Shown here one piece after another: positions 47,090 to 55,862 of a stretch of DNA of 64,000 nt. The translations under genes were made by a program, and so were the position numbers. Within the stretch, counting starts at the first letter, position 1, and every line of letters begins with the position of its first letter. The stretch comes from Methyloceanibacter methanicus (GTDB taxonomy: Bacteria > Pseudomonadota > Alphaproteobacteria > Rhizobiales > Methyloligellaceae). Under the pieces are notes generated by a model, which was not told the origin of the DNA, ran no database searches, and saw only the letters and a list, made by a program, of their open reading frames with translations. The DNA lies in assembly GCF_001723285.1 (NCBI RefSeq), contig NZ_LPWG01000002.1:214236-278235 (forward strand), read 5' to 3'.

Positions 47090-48382
47090 ATGCGGTCGAG
47101 CAGAATAACTAGCCTGTTGAAAACGCTTGCTGCGGCTTCGTTTCTCGCCTTGATAGCTCCTATCGTGCCGGTTCGCGCTGAGCCAGGCGATGGCGCTGCT
47201 GGTCAATCTGTAGCGAAATCTGCCGACTCGCAGGCGACGGCTGTGCTTCTTACCCGGCTCGAGGCGCTGGAAAAGCGGATACTGGAACTCGAGGGCCAAC
47301 TCAAAGACCAGGAGGCCGCGCAGGGTCCGTCTTCAGACGGGGCTGAAGCCTACGAGGACCTCATACCGGCCTATGACCAACCGGGTCCTGCGGGCGGCGG
47401 TTATGGATCAGCGGCCGTCCCGCCGCAGCCACAGGTCCCCACGACGTCCGGCGGCTATGTGATTGTGACGCCGGAGCAAGCCGCGAGAGCGGCCGATGAA
47501 AGCGGGATCCCCCGCGAAGACCCATCGGCCCAAGCCGTGGCGCGTGAGGACGGTGACGTTGCCGCTGCCGCCCTGCTTTTCCGTGACACGGTTCCGACGC
47601 TGACGCGCCGTCAGCTCGAGATTTCCGAAGAGCTCGCCTATACGAGGAACCAAGGCAACCTGCAAAGCGATCGGGTGTTCATGTCCACGACTGCCGTTCG
47701 ATACGGTATTATGAACGGCTTGGAACTCGGCGCCATTATTCCCGCATATTGGGGTATCCGAGAAACCCAAGTGGGATTGAATGAGTGGCAGTCGTATGAC
47801 GTTGCCGATATCGGCGATATCACGCTCCAGGGCTCCGGCGACCTTTGGGAGCAGAATGCTTGGCGACCGGGCGCTGCTTTGACCCTTGGTGCCATCCTCC
47901 CCACATCAACGTATTCACCCTATCTCGACGACGTGAAGGCCCTTAGGCCAGGGACGGATCCGAGAAACATCATTTATCCCTATCAGGCGCAACAGCATTG
48001 GGCGACGTTCGGCAACCTCCAATTTTTCAAGACCTATGATCCGGTGATCATTTATCTGGGCTTGGGGCTTCAGTATACTTTTGCCCAAGAGTTTTCAGGC
48101 GTCGAGATTAGGCCAGGCCTTACGTTCAACTACAATGCCGGAATCAGTATGGGCCTGAGTGAGCACACATCATTTGGTTTTCAGGTCTTTGGCGGATATG
48201 CCGAGGGGCTATGGGTCAACGGGTTAGCGCCATCTGCGCCCGCTGCCGAGCAACACAGCGCCCGCGTCTCAATCATTCAAGGCCTGTGGCCGGGGGTCTA
48301 TCTAGAGCCCGCTGTGAGTTTTGGTTTGAATGCCCAGTCGGCAAACTCGACCTTTTCCACGACGGTGCGAAAGAGATTTTAG
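47090..48382 (+). CDS. Outer-membrane beta-barrel protein with N-terminal coiled coil, FapF-like
   Basis: A 430-residue protein. Signal peptide to about residue 30 (APIVPVRA), then a short coiled coil at 53-74 (LLTRLEALEKRILELEGQLK), a Pro/Gly-rich linker, and a C-terminal barrel from ~190 with alternating strands: VRYGIMNGLELGAIIPAYWG, PGAALTLGAILPTSTYSP, and a last strand ending in KRF. Trimeric coiled coil, linker and barrel is the architecture of FapF, which secretes Fap amyloid subunits, and the next gene encodes a C39-type peptidase as in fap operons. Assignment rests on architecture and context; a general transporter-like barrel is the alternative. Confidence 0.62.
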   Translation: MRSSRITSLLKTLAAASFLALIAPIVPVRAEPGDGAAGQSVAKSADSQATAVLLTRLEALEKRILELEGQLKDQEAAQGPSSDGAEAYEDLIPAYDQPGPAGGGYGSAAVPPQPQVPTTSGGYVIVTPEQAARAADESGIPREDPSAQAVAREDGDVAAAALLFRDTVPTLTRRQLEISEELAYTRNQGNLQSDRVFMSTTAVRYGIMNGLELGAIIPAYWGIRETQVGLNEWQSYDVADIGDITLQGSGDLWEQNAWRPGAALTLGAILPTSTYSPYLDDVKALRPGTDPRNIIYPYQAQQHWATFGNLQFFKTYDPVIIYLGLGLQYTFAQEFSGVEIRPGLTFNYNAGISMGLSEHTSFGFQVFGGYAEGLWVNGLAPSAPAAEQHSARVSIIQGLWPGVYLEPAVSFGLNAQSANSTFSTTVRKRF

Positions 48383-48404
48383 GGCAACCCACGAGGATAT
48401 TGCG

Positions 48405-49070
48405 GTGCGTATCGCCCCTGCTGCGCTGCTGGTGCTGATAGCAGTGTTTCCGATGAGCGCTTGCGGCGTGAGTGATCCGCTCCAAATGAAGTATTTTCAG
48501 ACCTATTCTCAGCGCAAGTATGACGGCGTGGTCTCCCAGAATGCAGACTTCAGCTGCGGCGCCGCGTCGTTGGCGACGCTCTCCACGTATTACTGGGGCC
48601 GGAACGTTAGCGAAGTCTACGTGCTTAAGATTCTCGAGGCCCGCTACCCAGACAAGAAGGCTTGGGCCATGAAGCTCAAGACGGGCTTCTCGCTCGACGA
48701 CCTTGAGTTTGCAGCGGCCGCACTGGGGTTCAATGCGCAAAGTGTCGAGATCTCGGTGGATGAACTCGAGAAGCTCGACGGCCCTATCATCGTGCATCTC
48801 AACAAGGGGCAGTTCCAACACTTCAGCGTCTTGCGGATGACGAAGGATGGGACGTATTACCTGGCCGACTCGATCGTCGGGAAAGTTGGCTACGCCTCGC
48901 ACGAATTCGAAGAACAGTACACGGGCGCGGCCTTGGCCATATGGTTGGATGACTCGCCATTGCCACAACATTCGCCTATTACGACAGTGCGTGACGGCCT
49001 GTCTGTCAGCTCGACTCTAGGGTCGAGTATTCGGTCTTACCGCCGGCCATTTGGCGAGAAGTTGTTCTGA
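48405..49070 (+). CDS. C39-type peptidase lipoprotein, FapD-like
   Basis: A 221-residue protein from GTG 48405, with GAGGA seven bases upstream. The N-terminal hydrophobic stretch ends in PMSAC, a lipobox-like site with Cys20. The C39 triad is complete: Cys51 in DFSCGAASLATL, His139 in FQHFSVLR and Asp155 in YYLADSIVGKVGY. Length and layout match FapD, the peptidase of Pseudomonas fap operons; other C39 peptidases process leader peptides in bacteriocin exporters, but no ABC transporter is present here. Starts 22 bases after the barrel gene, so co-transcribed. Confidence 0.74.
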   Translation: MRIAPAALLVLIAVFPMSACGVSDPLQMKYFQTYSQRKYDGVVSQNADFSCGAASLATLSTYYWGRNVSEVYVLKILEARYPDKKAWAMKLKTGFSLDDLEFAAAALGFNAQSVEISVDELEKLDGPIIVHLNKGQFQHFSVLRMTKDGTYYLADSIVGKVGYASHEFEEQYTGAALAIWLDDSPLPQHSPITTVRDGLSVSSTLGSSIRSYRRPFGEKLF

Positions 49071-49141
49071 CGGCTGTATGGTGCGGCGCGGCGTTGGACG
49101 AAAGATCAGATTTGCCAATTCGGCCAGGAGGGGGTGAGAAA

Positions 49142-49584
49142 TTGAAACGCGAACAACGTTTACCGGCGCTCGCGCGTCTGCTCTGTGCGCTGGTGGTCAT
49201 GCTCTGTCCGATGCTCCTGGCCACTGCGCCGGCGCGTTCCGAGACGATCCTGGTCGCAGATGGGCCGCCACCGCTGAGTTGGCTCAATGAGGACCAGCGC
49301 AAAGCGCTTGGACAATTGTATACAGGATATGCGGAGGGTTTCGCCTGCGGCCGCGAGATCAACCTGGACGTCGCGTCCTCATTCCTGAAATCGCGCGTCG
49401 GAGAGAATTTTACGGCCGATCAGGTGGCCGCCATGACCCACATGGCAGTTGCCATTCAGGTCCTGAATGTGGGACGGGCGTCAAGACCAAGCTCTCCTCA
49501 GAGCAACTGCAGGCTCATTGCACGACAAGAGTTGGAGGTGCTTTCGGTCCGTCTGGTACTGTCGTCAAGGGCCTGCTGAAGTGA
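49142..49584 (+). CDS. Small exported protein of the FapF/FapD-like operon, probably frameshifted
   Basis: About 147 residues from TTG 49142, with AGGAGGGGG at 49126-49134. Signal peptide LARLLCALVVMLCPMLLATA with cleavage after ARS; mature start ETILVADGPPPLSWLNEDQR, helical middle with a Cys in EGFACGREIN. At about 49471 the frame becomes unlike protein; one added G gives VLNVGTGVKTKLSSEQLQAH and a second Cys before ending at TGA 49584. Without repair it stops at 49579. No family recognised. Position suggests a periplasmic helper or a subunit of the same system. Confidence 0.52.
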
Positions 49585-49920
49585 AGGACCACAGCGCCAC
49601 ACGGCGCTTTGGACCGCACAGCATATCCATTGCGGCCAGCTCCTCAGACCTTTTGGGAAATCCAGCACCACTCAACGCGCAAGGCGGCCGCTTCTTAGGC
49701 CAACGGTACATTGCTGCGCATCGGCAGCATCCCTACGCCACGAACTAATCCTAGCTCGGAGGCCTTGTGCGCCCCGCTCGGGCCAGCGGGTCGACTTGGC
49801 TGAGGGGCTTGGATATCGGAGTTGTACGAACGATTGACAGCTCGCCGATAGTGCGGGAGAAAAACACGGAAACTGCAATCAGTTTAGCATGACAATCTGA
49901 GTTCAATATATACATAGAAT
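49585..49920. other. Gap, AT-rich toward its right end
   Basis: About 336 bases with no supportable gene. The last ~60 bases are AT-rich (ATATATACATAGAAT before the next ATG) and probably hold the promoter of the following methyltransferase. Confidence 0.4.
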
Positions 49921-50643
49921 ATGTCAAACGATACCAATCCAAATCTATCGAAGCCGGCCGAAGAAGAGACAATTTGGGTCGGCACCGATGATGACAACGC
50001 ACTCTTGCGGAAGATTGTAGGGGCACGCTTCGGGGAAAGGCCCATTGATCGACTTGATGACATACTTGATGAAAAAGCAAAGACGGCCAATTGGATAGCG
50101 CAGGAGCTGGATGTACAGCCCAGCGATACTGTGCTCGACATTGGGGCAGGCGCCGGCTTAGTGGCAGCCCGTATGGCTCAATTGTGCGAGAGCGTTGTCT
50201 GTGTTGACATTAGTGCCAATCAGAAAGCTTTCGCACTTCGAACTGCATTAAGAGGTGTCGATAACGCCAAATATTTTGTTATGCAGTACGGAGATTTTTC
50301 AGAAATTAGTAAATACAATATCCGTAGTGCATATAGTACGGCAGTCTTTATTCACTTTAACATCTATGATATATACTACTATCTGAAAAGAATTGCGGAC
50401 CTTATCCCCGAAGGCGGTAGATTTTTATTCACATTTCTTGACAGCAATAGACTTGATCCGAATCAATTTGATTTTTCCAGGCATTTTGAGAGGTTCGAGC
50501 AGAGCCTAAACTCACGTTATCTGCTGACGCCCCATTGCTCGAAGTTCATTTGTAAACTCGCGGAAAATTCGGGATTTCGTATTGTTTCAACCAGCGAGGC
50601 TGGTGAGGCAAATACCGCCATTACGCTGGAAAGGCGCGCTTAG
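49921..50643 (+). CDS. Class I SAM-dependent methyltransferase
   Basis: A 240-residue protein in AT-rich DNA unlike the fap-like genes before it. TVLDIGAGAGLVAARMAQL is motif I, VVCVDISANQ the ribose-binding acidic loop and LIPEGGRFLFTFLDSNRLDP the motif III area. It resembles Methyltransf_25/11 enzymes of glycan loci. Base composition suggests the same origin as the 32-45 kb island. Acceptor unknown. Confidence 0.77.
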   Translation: MSNDTNPNLSKPAEEETIWVGTDDDNALLRKIVGARFGERPIDRLDDILDEKAKTANWIAQELDVQPSDTVLDIGAGAGLVAARMAQLCESVVCVDISANQKAFALRTALRGVDNAKYFVMQYGDFSEISKYNIRSAYSTAVFIHFNIYDIYYYLKRIADLIPEGGRFLFTFLDSNRLDPNQFDFSRHFERFEQSLNSRYLLTPHCSKFICKLAENSGFRIVSTSEAGEANTAITLERRA

Positions 50644-51127
50644 CAGCGACCATGGCGTTGGTGTGGGTTGGCCGACCCGGCCGCTGCACACACGACGGAC
50701 ATTCAGACATGGTGAGCGACGTGGCGCGGTGCTTCTGGTGGTCCGTCGACTCCCAGATCTCTCCAGCCGCCGTCTCAGGCCAATTCAGCGTGCGGTGGCA
50801 TTGCCGAAGGCCGAACCCCGTCCAAACCCAATTTGAGCTGGCTGAAGCACGACACTAACAGCCGACCGGGCCGCGGAAGATTGAACCATGGCACCGCGAT
50901 TGGAGCCGTAGGCGCCGACCCCGCTGCCGGTCACGGCGTCGTCTTCGTCTTGATGCCGGACGTCGATGTGCACGCCAGTCCGACCGCGTTGAAGCGGCAA
51001 CGGTGCCGGTAAACAGCGCAACTCGCCGTTGCGATCACAGAGCACAACGACTCTGTTGAGCTTTCGTTGAGTCGCTGTTAATTGGATAACCGTTGGGTGT
51101 CGCGACCACGATATTTCGTCTGAATCT
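50644..51127. other. Gap without recognisable gene
   Basis: About 484 bases between two methyltransferase genes. A long minus-strand open frame crosses it, but its composition is not convincing and it runs into the next gene. I see no RNA gene or repeat; possibly decayed coding DNA. Confidence 0.35.
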
Positions 51128-52024
51128 TTGCAGCACTCTGACATTGGCGGACAGCAAGTATCGTCGTCCGACCAGCGGAAAGACTCTGCAGCCTCACTTG
51201 AAGGCGTTTTATTTCTGGGGGCCGCAACCGTGGCGTTAGGCATAGCTGCATACTGGCCAATCTTCAAAGCAATCGCGCTTGAAAAGTTACGGGGTCGCAT
51301 TGTGACGCTCGGCGCCGTTGACGATGCTTACGTGCACTTAGGCATCTTGAAGGGGTGTGGATTCACACAGTTCACCGAGGACCGGACAGAGTTCAAAGAG
51401 GTGCTTCGCCGTGTAGGCTTTGACCGAATATCGTTTTTGGACGTTTCAGACTTCGAGGGCGCCGACATCATCCAGGATCTCAGCGCGCCGCTCGACCCCG
51501 CTTACGCGGGCTGCGCCGACCTGGTTTTGGACAACGGGACCATCGAGCACTGCGCGGACCCACTCAAGGCGATCGAGAATACCCTGTCTCTTTTGAAAGT
51601 CGGCGGGGTGGCTATTTTCATGTCGCCAACCAACGGTTATTTGGACCACGGATTCTGGCAAATCAGTCCCACGCTGTACTTTGATCTGTTTTACGATCTT
51701 GGTTACGAGATTCTCTTCCTCTACGTCAGGGCTTCGAACTGGGGCCGCTTTGACAAGTTGGCCTTCGATTACAAGGGCATTTCCATGCATTCGGATCAGG
51801 ATCGTCTGGGTGCCACGTTTCCCAGGGCGCTGACCTACTGTGCAGTCCGAAAGACTTCCAACAACGCCACTGGCATAAGACCAATCCAGAGCTTTTATTC
51901 TGTGCGCCATACGCCACGCGTGTTCAGGGACTTTACCAAAATAAAGTACGCCGCCAGCGAGATTGCCGATGTTCCAGTGGTCAACAATCGCGATTTGGTC
52001 GGCCCCGAGAACTTCGTGGAATAG
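51128..52024 (+). CDS. Methyltransferase-like protein (Methyltransf_11 type)
   Basis: Up to 298 residues; the start is uncertain (TTG 51128 or later), since the first ~55 residues do not look conserved and the domain opens near IALEKLRGRIVTLGAVDDAY. LVLDNGTIEHCADPLKAIEN and LLKVGGVAIFMSPTNGYLDH match the later motifs of class I methyltransferases, while the glycine motif I is weak (TLGAVDDAYV). It may bind SAM poorly. Followed by a strong hairpin. Function inferred from fold only. Confidence 0.6.
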   Translation: MQHSDIGGQQVSSSDQRKDSAASLEGVLFLGAATVALGIAAYWPIFKAIALEKLRGRIVTLGAVDDAYVHLGILKGCGFTQFTEDRTEFKEVLRRVGFDRISFLDVSDFEGADIIQDLSAPLDPAYAGCADLVLDNGTIEHCADPLKAIENTLSLLKVGGVAIFMSPTNGYLDHGFWQISPTLYFDLFYDLGYEILFLYVRASNWGRFDKLAFDYKGISMHSDQDRLGATFPRALTYCAVRKTSNNATGIRPIQSFYSVRHTPRVFRDFTKIKYAASEIADVPVVNNRDLVGPENFVE

Positions 52025-52131
52025 AGGGAACAGACTAGGCCCGGCCCGATGTGGCGTGGCCCAAGAGTCGATGCGGCCTACCCCGTCCACTGAGAGGGTA
52101 AAGCGTCTTCGCAAGATCGTTCACTAGGCTC

Positions 52132-52163
52132 CTCTCGGTACGCCCATTGCGGGCAACCGAGAG
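52132..52163. terminator. Stem-loop between converging genes
   Basis: CTCTCGGT (52132-52139) pairs perfectly with ACCGAGAG (52156-52163), with an inner GCCC/GGGC stem (52142-52145, 52151-52154). No T tract follows on either strand, so it may be a bidirectional terminator of weak canonical form or an mRNA-stabilising hairpin between the methyltransferase and the oxidoreductase genes. Confidence 0.5.
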
Positions 52164-52220
52164 TAACTGCGATCCGCCAGGGCAATATTTTCAGAACGAA
52201 CCAAATTTGTGCTGACGGGC

Positions 52221-53345
52221 CTATCGCATGAGGCCCGCCACATGCGCGCCGACGGCCAAGGACGACGTCAGCCCCGGCGAGTCGATGCCGTAGAGCGCAA
52301 CATAGGCCGGGTGCCCGGTCTCGGCGGGTCCCTGGATGACGAAATCGCCCGGTCCGTCATCCGGCCCCCATGTGCGCGGCCGGATTCCGGCATAGGCCGG
52401 CGCGAGGGCGTTCTCCGGCAGGCCCGGCCAGTAGCGGCGGATCGACCTCTCGAAAGCTTCGGCCCGGGCCGACTCCACACGATAGTCGATCCGGTCCACC
52501 CATTCGACATCGGGGCCGAACCGCGCCTGCCCGCCAAGGTCGAACGTCAGGTGCGTGCCGAGGCCGCCGGCGGGGGGCACGGGGTAGATCAGGTGGCGAA
52601 ACGGCGCGCGGCCACTCAGAGAGAAATAGCAGCCCTTCGCCAGGTGGCGTGGCGGGATGGTCGAGGAGTCCAGGCGGTTGAGACTGTTCGAAACGTCCCA
52701 AGCGCCAAGCCCGGCCGCGTTGACGAGCAATGCCGTCTCGATCTCCGTGGGCGCTTCGCCGCCGATGCGCAGGCGGGCGCCGGTGCCAGTCAGCGTGCCG
52801 CCGAGGACCGGCGCGCGGCATTGCACGAGCGCGCCCGCATTCTCCGCATCGCCCTGAAGGCTCAGCATAGCATGTCCGTCGACGATGCCGGTGGTCCCGG
52901 AGTGCAGGGCAGACGTTGCGTTCAGGTCCGGCTCCAACTGCGCGAGCTGTGCGGCGCCGACCATTTCGATATCTTCCACGCCATTGGCCTCGGCGCGTTC
53001 GAACAGGGCCTGCAGCGCGGGCTCCTCCTCGCGCGCGGTTGCGACCACAAGCTTGCCGCAGCGCCGGTGCGGAATGCCCCGCTCGGTGCAATAGCGGTAG
53101 AGCGCCCGGCGGCCCTCTACGCAGAACCGGGCGCGCAGGCTGCCAGGGGCGTAGTAGAGACCGGCGTGGATGACTTCACTGTTGCGTGACGAGGTCCCTT
53201 GGCCGATGGCGCTCTCGCCCTCCAGGACGAGGACCTCGCGTCCGCGCAGCGCAAGGGCACGGGCGATCGACAGTCCGATCACGCCCGCGCCAATGACGAC
53301 GGTTTCGACCCTGTCCAAGCGGTGCTGGCCCTTTGCGGTTTGCAT
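52221..53345 (-). CDS. FAD-dependent oxidoreductase, L-2-hydroxyglutarate dehydrogenase-like
   Basis: A 374-residue DAO-family enzyme. VIGAGVIGLSIARALALRG is the FAD dinucleotide motif; TSSRNSEVIHAGLYYAPGSL matches the LhgO branch, and YGIDSPGLTSSLAVGAHVA is the C-terminal FAD-binding segment. LhgO oxidises L-2-hydroxyglutarate to 2-oxoglutarate at the membrane; substrate identity is inferred from this motif. ATG 53345 (MQTAKGQ) chosen; the frame is open upstream without similarity. Next to the beta-helix gene upstream. Confidence 0.85.
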   Translation of the reverse strand: MQTAKGQHRLDRVETVVIGAGVIGLSIARALALRGREVLVLEGESAIGQGTSSRNSEVIHAGLYYAPGSLRARFCVEGRRALYRYCTERGIPHRRCGKLVVATAREEEPALQALFERAEANGVEDIEMVGAAQLAQLEPDLNATSALHSGTTGIVDGHAMLSLQGDAENAGALVQCRAPVLGGTLTGTGARLRIGGEAPTEIETALLVNAAGLGAWDVSNSLNRLDSSTIPPRHLAKGCYFSLSGRAPFRHLIYPVPPAGGLGTHLTFDLGGQARFGPDVEWVDRIDYRVESARAEAFERSIRRYWPGLPENALAPAYAGIRPRTWGPDDGPGDFVIQGPAETGHPAYVALYGIDSPGLTSSLAVGAHVAGLMR

Positions 53346-53380
53346 CGGCCTACGGCGTTCGGGTCCCGGTTGGGCCACCC

Positions 53381-54424
53381 CTACCAGAGCAGCCTTTTCG
53401 CCTGGCGGCTGCACTTCTTCTGCATGGCAATCATGATGTCGACATGGGCGAAACTGTCGAAACCGCCCTCGAGCCCCCTGAAGGGCGCGTGCCGGTTTTG
53501 GCAGATTCCGCTCAGACCGACCTTCGGTGCGTACTCGATCAGGAGCGGACGCACGCCTTCGAACTGGTTGTTCTGAATCTGCACGCGCGATATCCGGCCG
53601 AACTTCCCCGCAAGCATGATGCCGCCGCCGTCATTGTTGATGAATTTCGAGCGCTCGATACGGACATTCGAGACCTGTTGGCCCCGCTTGAACGGCTCGA
53701 TGTCGATGCCGGCGCTGGGTTGGGTCCCGCGCGTATTGCGAAACACCGATTGCGTCACCAAGATCCGGTTGCCCTCGATGATGGACAGACCCTGGCGGCG
53801 GTTCCATTCGGCGCGGACGGAGCAAAGCGCGATGTCGTCCCCCTGCCGGAGGTTGAACCCGTCGCCCCACATATACCTGGATTCGACGCCGACGACGGTG
53901 ATGCGTTTCGAGCCGCGCTCGATCCGGATCCCCATGCCCTTCTCGCCGCCGCGGCCCTTGTGGCTCTTGCGATCGCCCACGAGCGTGCCGCCCGAGACGA
54001 CCACATCCGTCGCGTCCGGGATGAACAGCACGACGTAACGCGGCGTGCTTGTGGGAAACATCTTCAAGACGGCCTTGGGAGCCATCTTGAATGTCATCTT
54101 GCTCTTGAGGACCAAATGTCTCTGATATTCCGCCCGGACCATATAGGTGCCGTTGGGGACATAGACGGTGCCGCCGGTGCCAGCGACCTCGTTGATGGCG
54201 CGCTGGATGGCTTTGGTGTCGTCCGTGCGCCCGTTCCCTTTCGCGCCTCTGTCCTTCACGTTCACGACGAGCGGCGATGTCGGCTTAACGAGGCACCGGT
54301 TTCTTTGTGCGGCTTCGGCCGAACCGAAGGGCACGGCCAACAGGCAGAGTGTGAGAAAGGCGCTGAGGCGGAAAGATCTGGTCAAAGCTGTCCGTCGTGT
54401 TGCTCCTTGGGCACCGAATCTCAC
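53381..54424 (-). CDS. Exported right-handed beta-helix protein (pectate-lyase superfamily)
   Basis: A 347-residue protein. LSAFLTLCLLAVPFGSAEA is the signal peptide, then VVNVKDRGAKGNGRTDDTKA and GTGGTVYVPNGTYMV form the opening of the Pectate_lyase_3 fold, followed by short repeating strands (RITVVGVESRYM, RIERSKFINNDGGGIML). Such proteins cleave or bind acidic polysaccharides; catalytic residues cannot be assigned by eye. Start GTG 54424; a TTG about 14 codons later is possible. Periplasmic or secreted, perhaps acting on the local uronate-containing glycan. Confidence 0.77.
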   Translation of the reverse strand: MRFGAQGATRRTALTRSFRLSAFLTLCLLAVPFGSAEAAQRNRCLVKPTSPLVVNVKDRGAKGNGRTDDTKAIQRAINEVAGTGGTVYVPNGTYMVRAEYQRHLVLKSKMTFKMAPKAVLKMFPTSTPRYVVLFIPDATDVVVSGGTLVGDRKSHKGRGGEKGMGIRIERGSKRITVVGVESRYMWGDGFNLRQGDDIALCSVRAEWNRRQGLSIIEGNRILVTQSVFRNTRGTQPSAGIDIEPFKRGQQVSNVRIERSKFINNDGGGIMLAGKFGRISRVQIQNNQFEGVRPLLIEYAPKVGLSGICQNRHAPFRGLEGGFDSFAHVDIMIAMQKKCSRQAKRLLW

Positions 54425-54499
54425 CTAACACGCTTGAGCCTGAATATCACGTGAACGCGGCCTTTGAGCCCTCCTCTCGCAGGGCAGGCCGCCACGCGA

Positions 54500-55624
54500 C
54501 TATGCGACAGCGCCGCGAATGACGGCGGCCACGCGCCGTGCGTCGTCGTCAGGCAGATAAGGATGCATGGGCAGACTCATGACCTCATGGCAGATGGTCT
54601 CGCTGACCGGCAACGAACCCTCGCCGCCGCCATAGGGCAGGTACGGCGCCTGGAGGTGCATCGGCTTGGGATAGTAGATTGCCGAGGGGATGCCCGCGTC
54701 GTTCAGTGCGGCTTGGATCTCGGCGCGACGATCGGTCTTGATGGTGTACTGCGCCCAGGCCGATTGCCGTCCGGGGATGCGCTTCGGAACCGTTACCGCG
54801 TCCTTCAGCTCTTCGTCGTAGACGCTTGCCAAGTGATCCCGGGCCGCCAGTTCCTCGTCGAGGATGGGAAGTTTCACGGACAGGATCGCCGCCTGAATGC
54901 TGTCGAGACGCCCGTTGATGCCGATGCGTGCGATCTCGTAGCGGTCGGCGCCCTGGCCGTGCACACGGATCGACTTCAGAAGTTCGGCGAGATCGTCGTC
55001 GTCGGTGAAGATTGCGCCGCCGTCCCCGTAGCAACCGAGCGGCTTTGCGGGAAAGAAGCTGGTGCAGCTCACGGGCGCCAAGGCGCCGACGCGCTTGCCG
55101 TCGTAGATCCCGCCGAAGGACTGGGCCGCATCGTCGATCAGGTTCATGCCCTCCCGCTCGGCGAGGACGTTGAGCTCGTCCCAGTCGGCCGGCAGACCGA
55201 AGAGATCCACCGCGAGGATGGCTTTCGGCGTCAGCTTCCCGTCGGCACGCGTGGTGGCGATCTTCGCGTCCAGGTCGGCGAGATCGAGATTGAAGCTGTC
55301 CGGCTCGACATCGACGAACACGGGCGAGGCGCCCACCAGGATGATCGCTTCGGCGCTCGCGGTGAAAGTGAAGGACGGCACGAAGACCGCATCGCCCGGC
55401 CCGATGCCATAGGCGATCAGCGGCATGATGATCGCGTCGGTGCCGCTCGAGCAGGAGATCGCGTGGCGGACGCCGCAATAGTCCGCCAATTCTGATTCAA
55501 GTCTGGTGACGGCGGGACCCAGGATATAGCGGCCATCGTCGAGGACCTCCTGGATCGCCTCCGCGATCTGCGGCTTGAGCCGCGCATATTGCGTCTTCAA
55601 ATCGACAAAGGGGACGCCCGACAT
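54500..55624 (-). CDS. DegT/DnrJ/EryC1/StrS-family aminotransferase
   Basis: A 374-residue PLP enzyme. VPFVDLKTQYARLKPQI opens as in WbpE-like sugar aminotransferases, SSGTDAIIMPLIAYGIGPGD and PSFTFTASAEAI are family motifs, and TSFFPAKPLGCYGDGGAIFT contains the PLP-binding Lys. These enzymes transfer an amino group to a keto-sugar nucleotide. It implies an amino sugar in a surface glycan, though no partner dehydratase is adjacent. Divergent from the Trp/Tyr-rich gene at 55863. Confidence 0.9.
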   Translation of the reverse strand: MSGVPFVDLKTQYARLKPQIAEAIQEVLDDGRYILGPAVTRLESELADYCGVRHAISCSSGTDAIIMPLIAYGIGPGDAVFVPSFTFTASAEAIILVGASPVFVDVEPDSFNLDLADLDAKIATTRADGKLTPKAILAVDLFGLPADWDELNVLAEREGMNLIDDAAQSFGGIYDGKRVGALAPVSCTSFFPAKPLGCYGDGGAIFTDDDDLAELLKSIRVHGQGADRYEIARIGINGRLDSIQAAILSVKLPILDEELAARDHLASVYDEELKDAVTVPKRIPGRQSAWAQYTIKTDRRAEIQAALNDAGIPSAIYYPKPMHLQAPYLPYGGGEGSLPVSETICHEVMSLPMHPYLPDDDARRVAAVIRGAVA

Positions 55625-55862
55625 GGAAATTCCTTTTTTTCTCGTGCTTCAGTTCCCTGCTCTTGCCGTCGAGCGTCTGGGCCGCGTTTTCCCTAGCCAG
55701 TCGCGACCCCACGGCAAGGGGACGCATCAAGACGACGCAGCATCGCGCCTGCGCCCGCCTGGCCGGTCTTCGCACAGCATTCAGATTGGGTTCAGGTCGC
55801 AACCGCCACCTTGTGCGGCATGCGGGTCGGCCGTGCCGAGCGGCGGGCCCTTGGAGGTTCCA

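Noticed and set aside
50785..51300. Minus-strand 171-codon frame as a gene
   Set aside because: No start signal, unnatural composition, and it overlaps the methyltransferase-like gene on the other strand.
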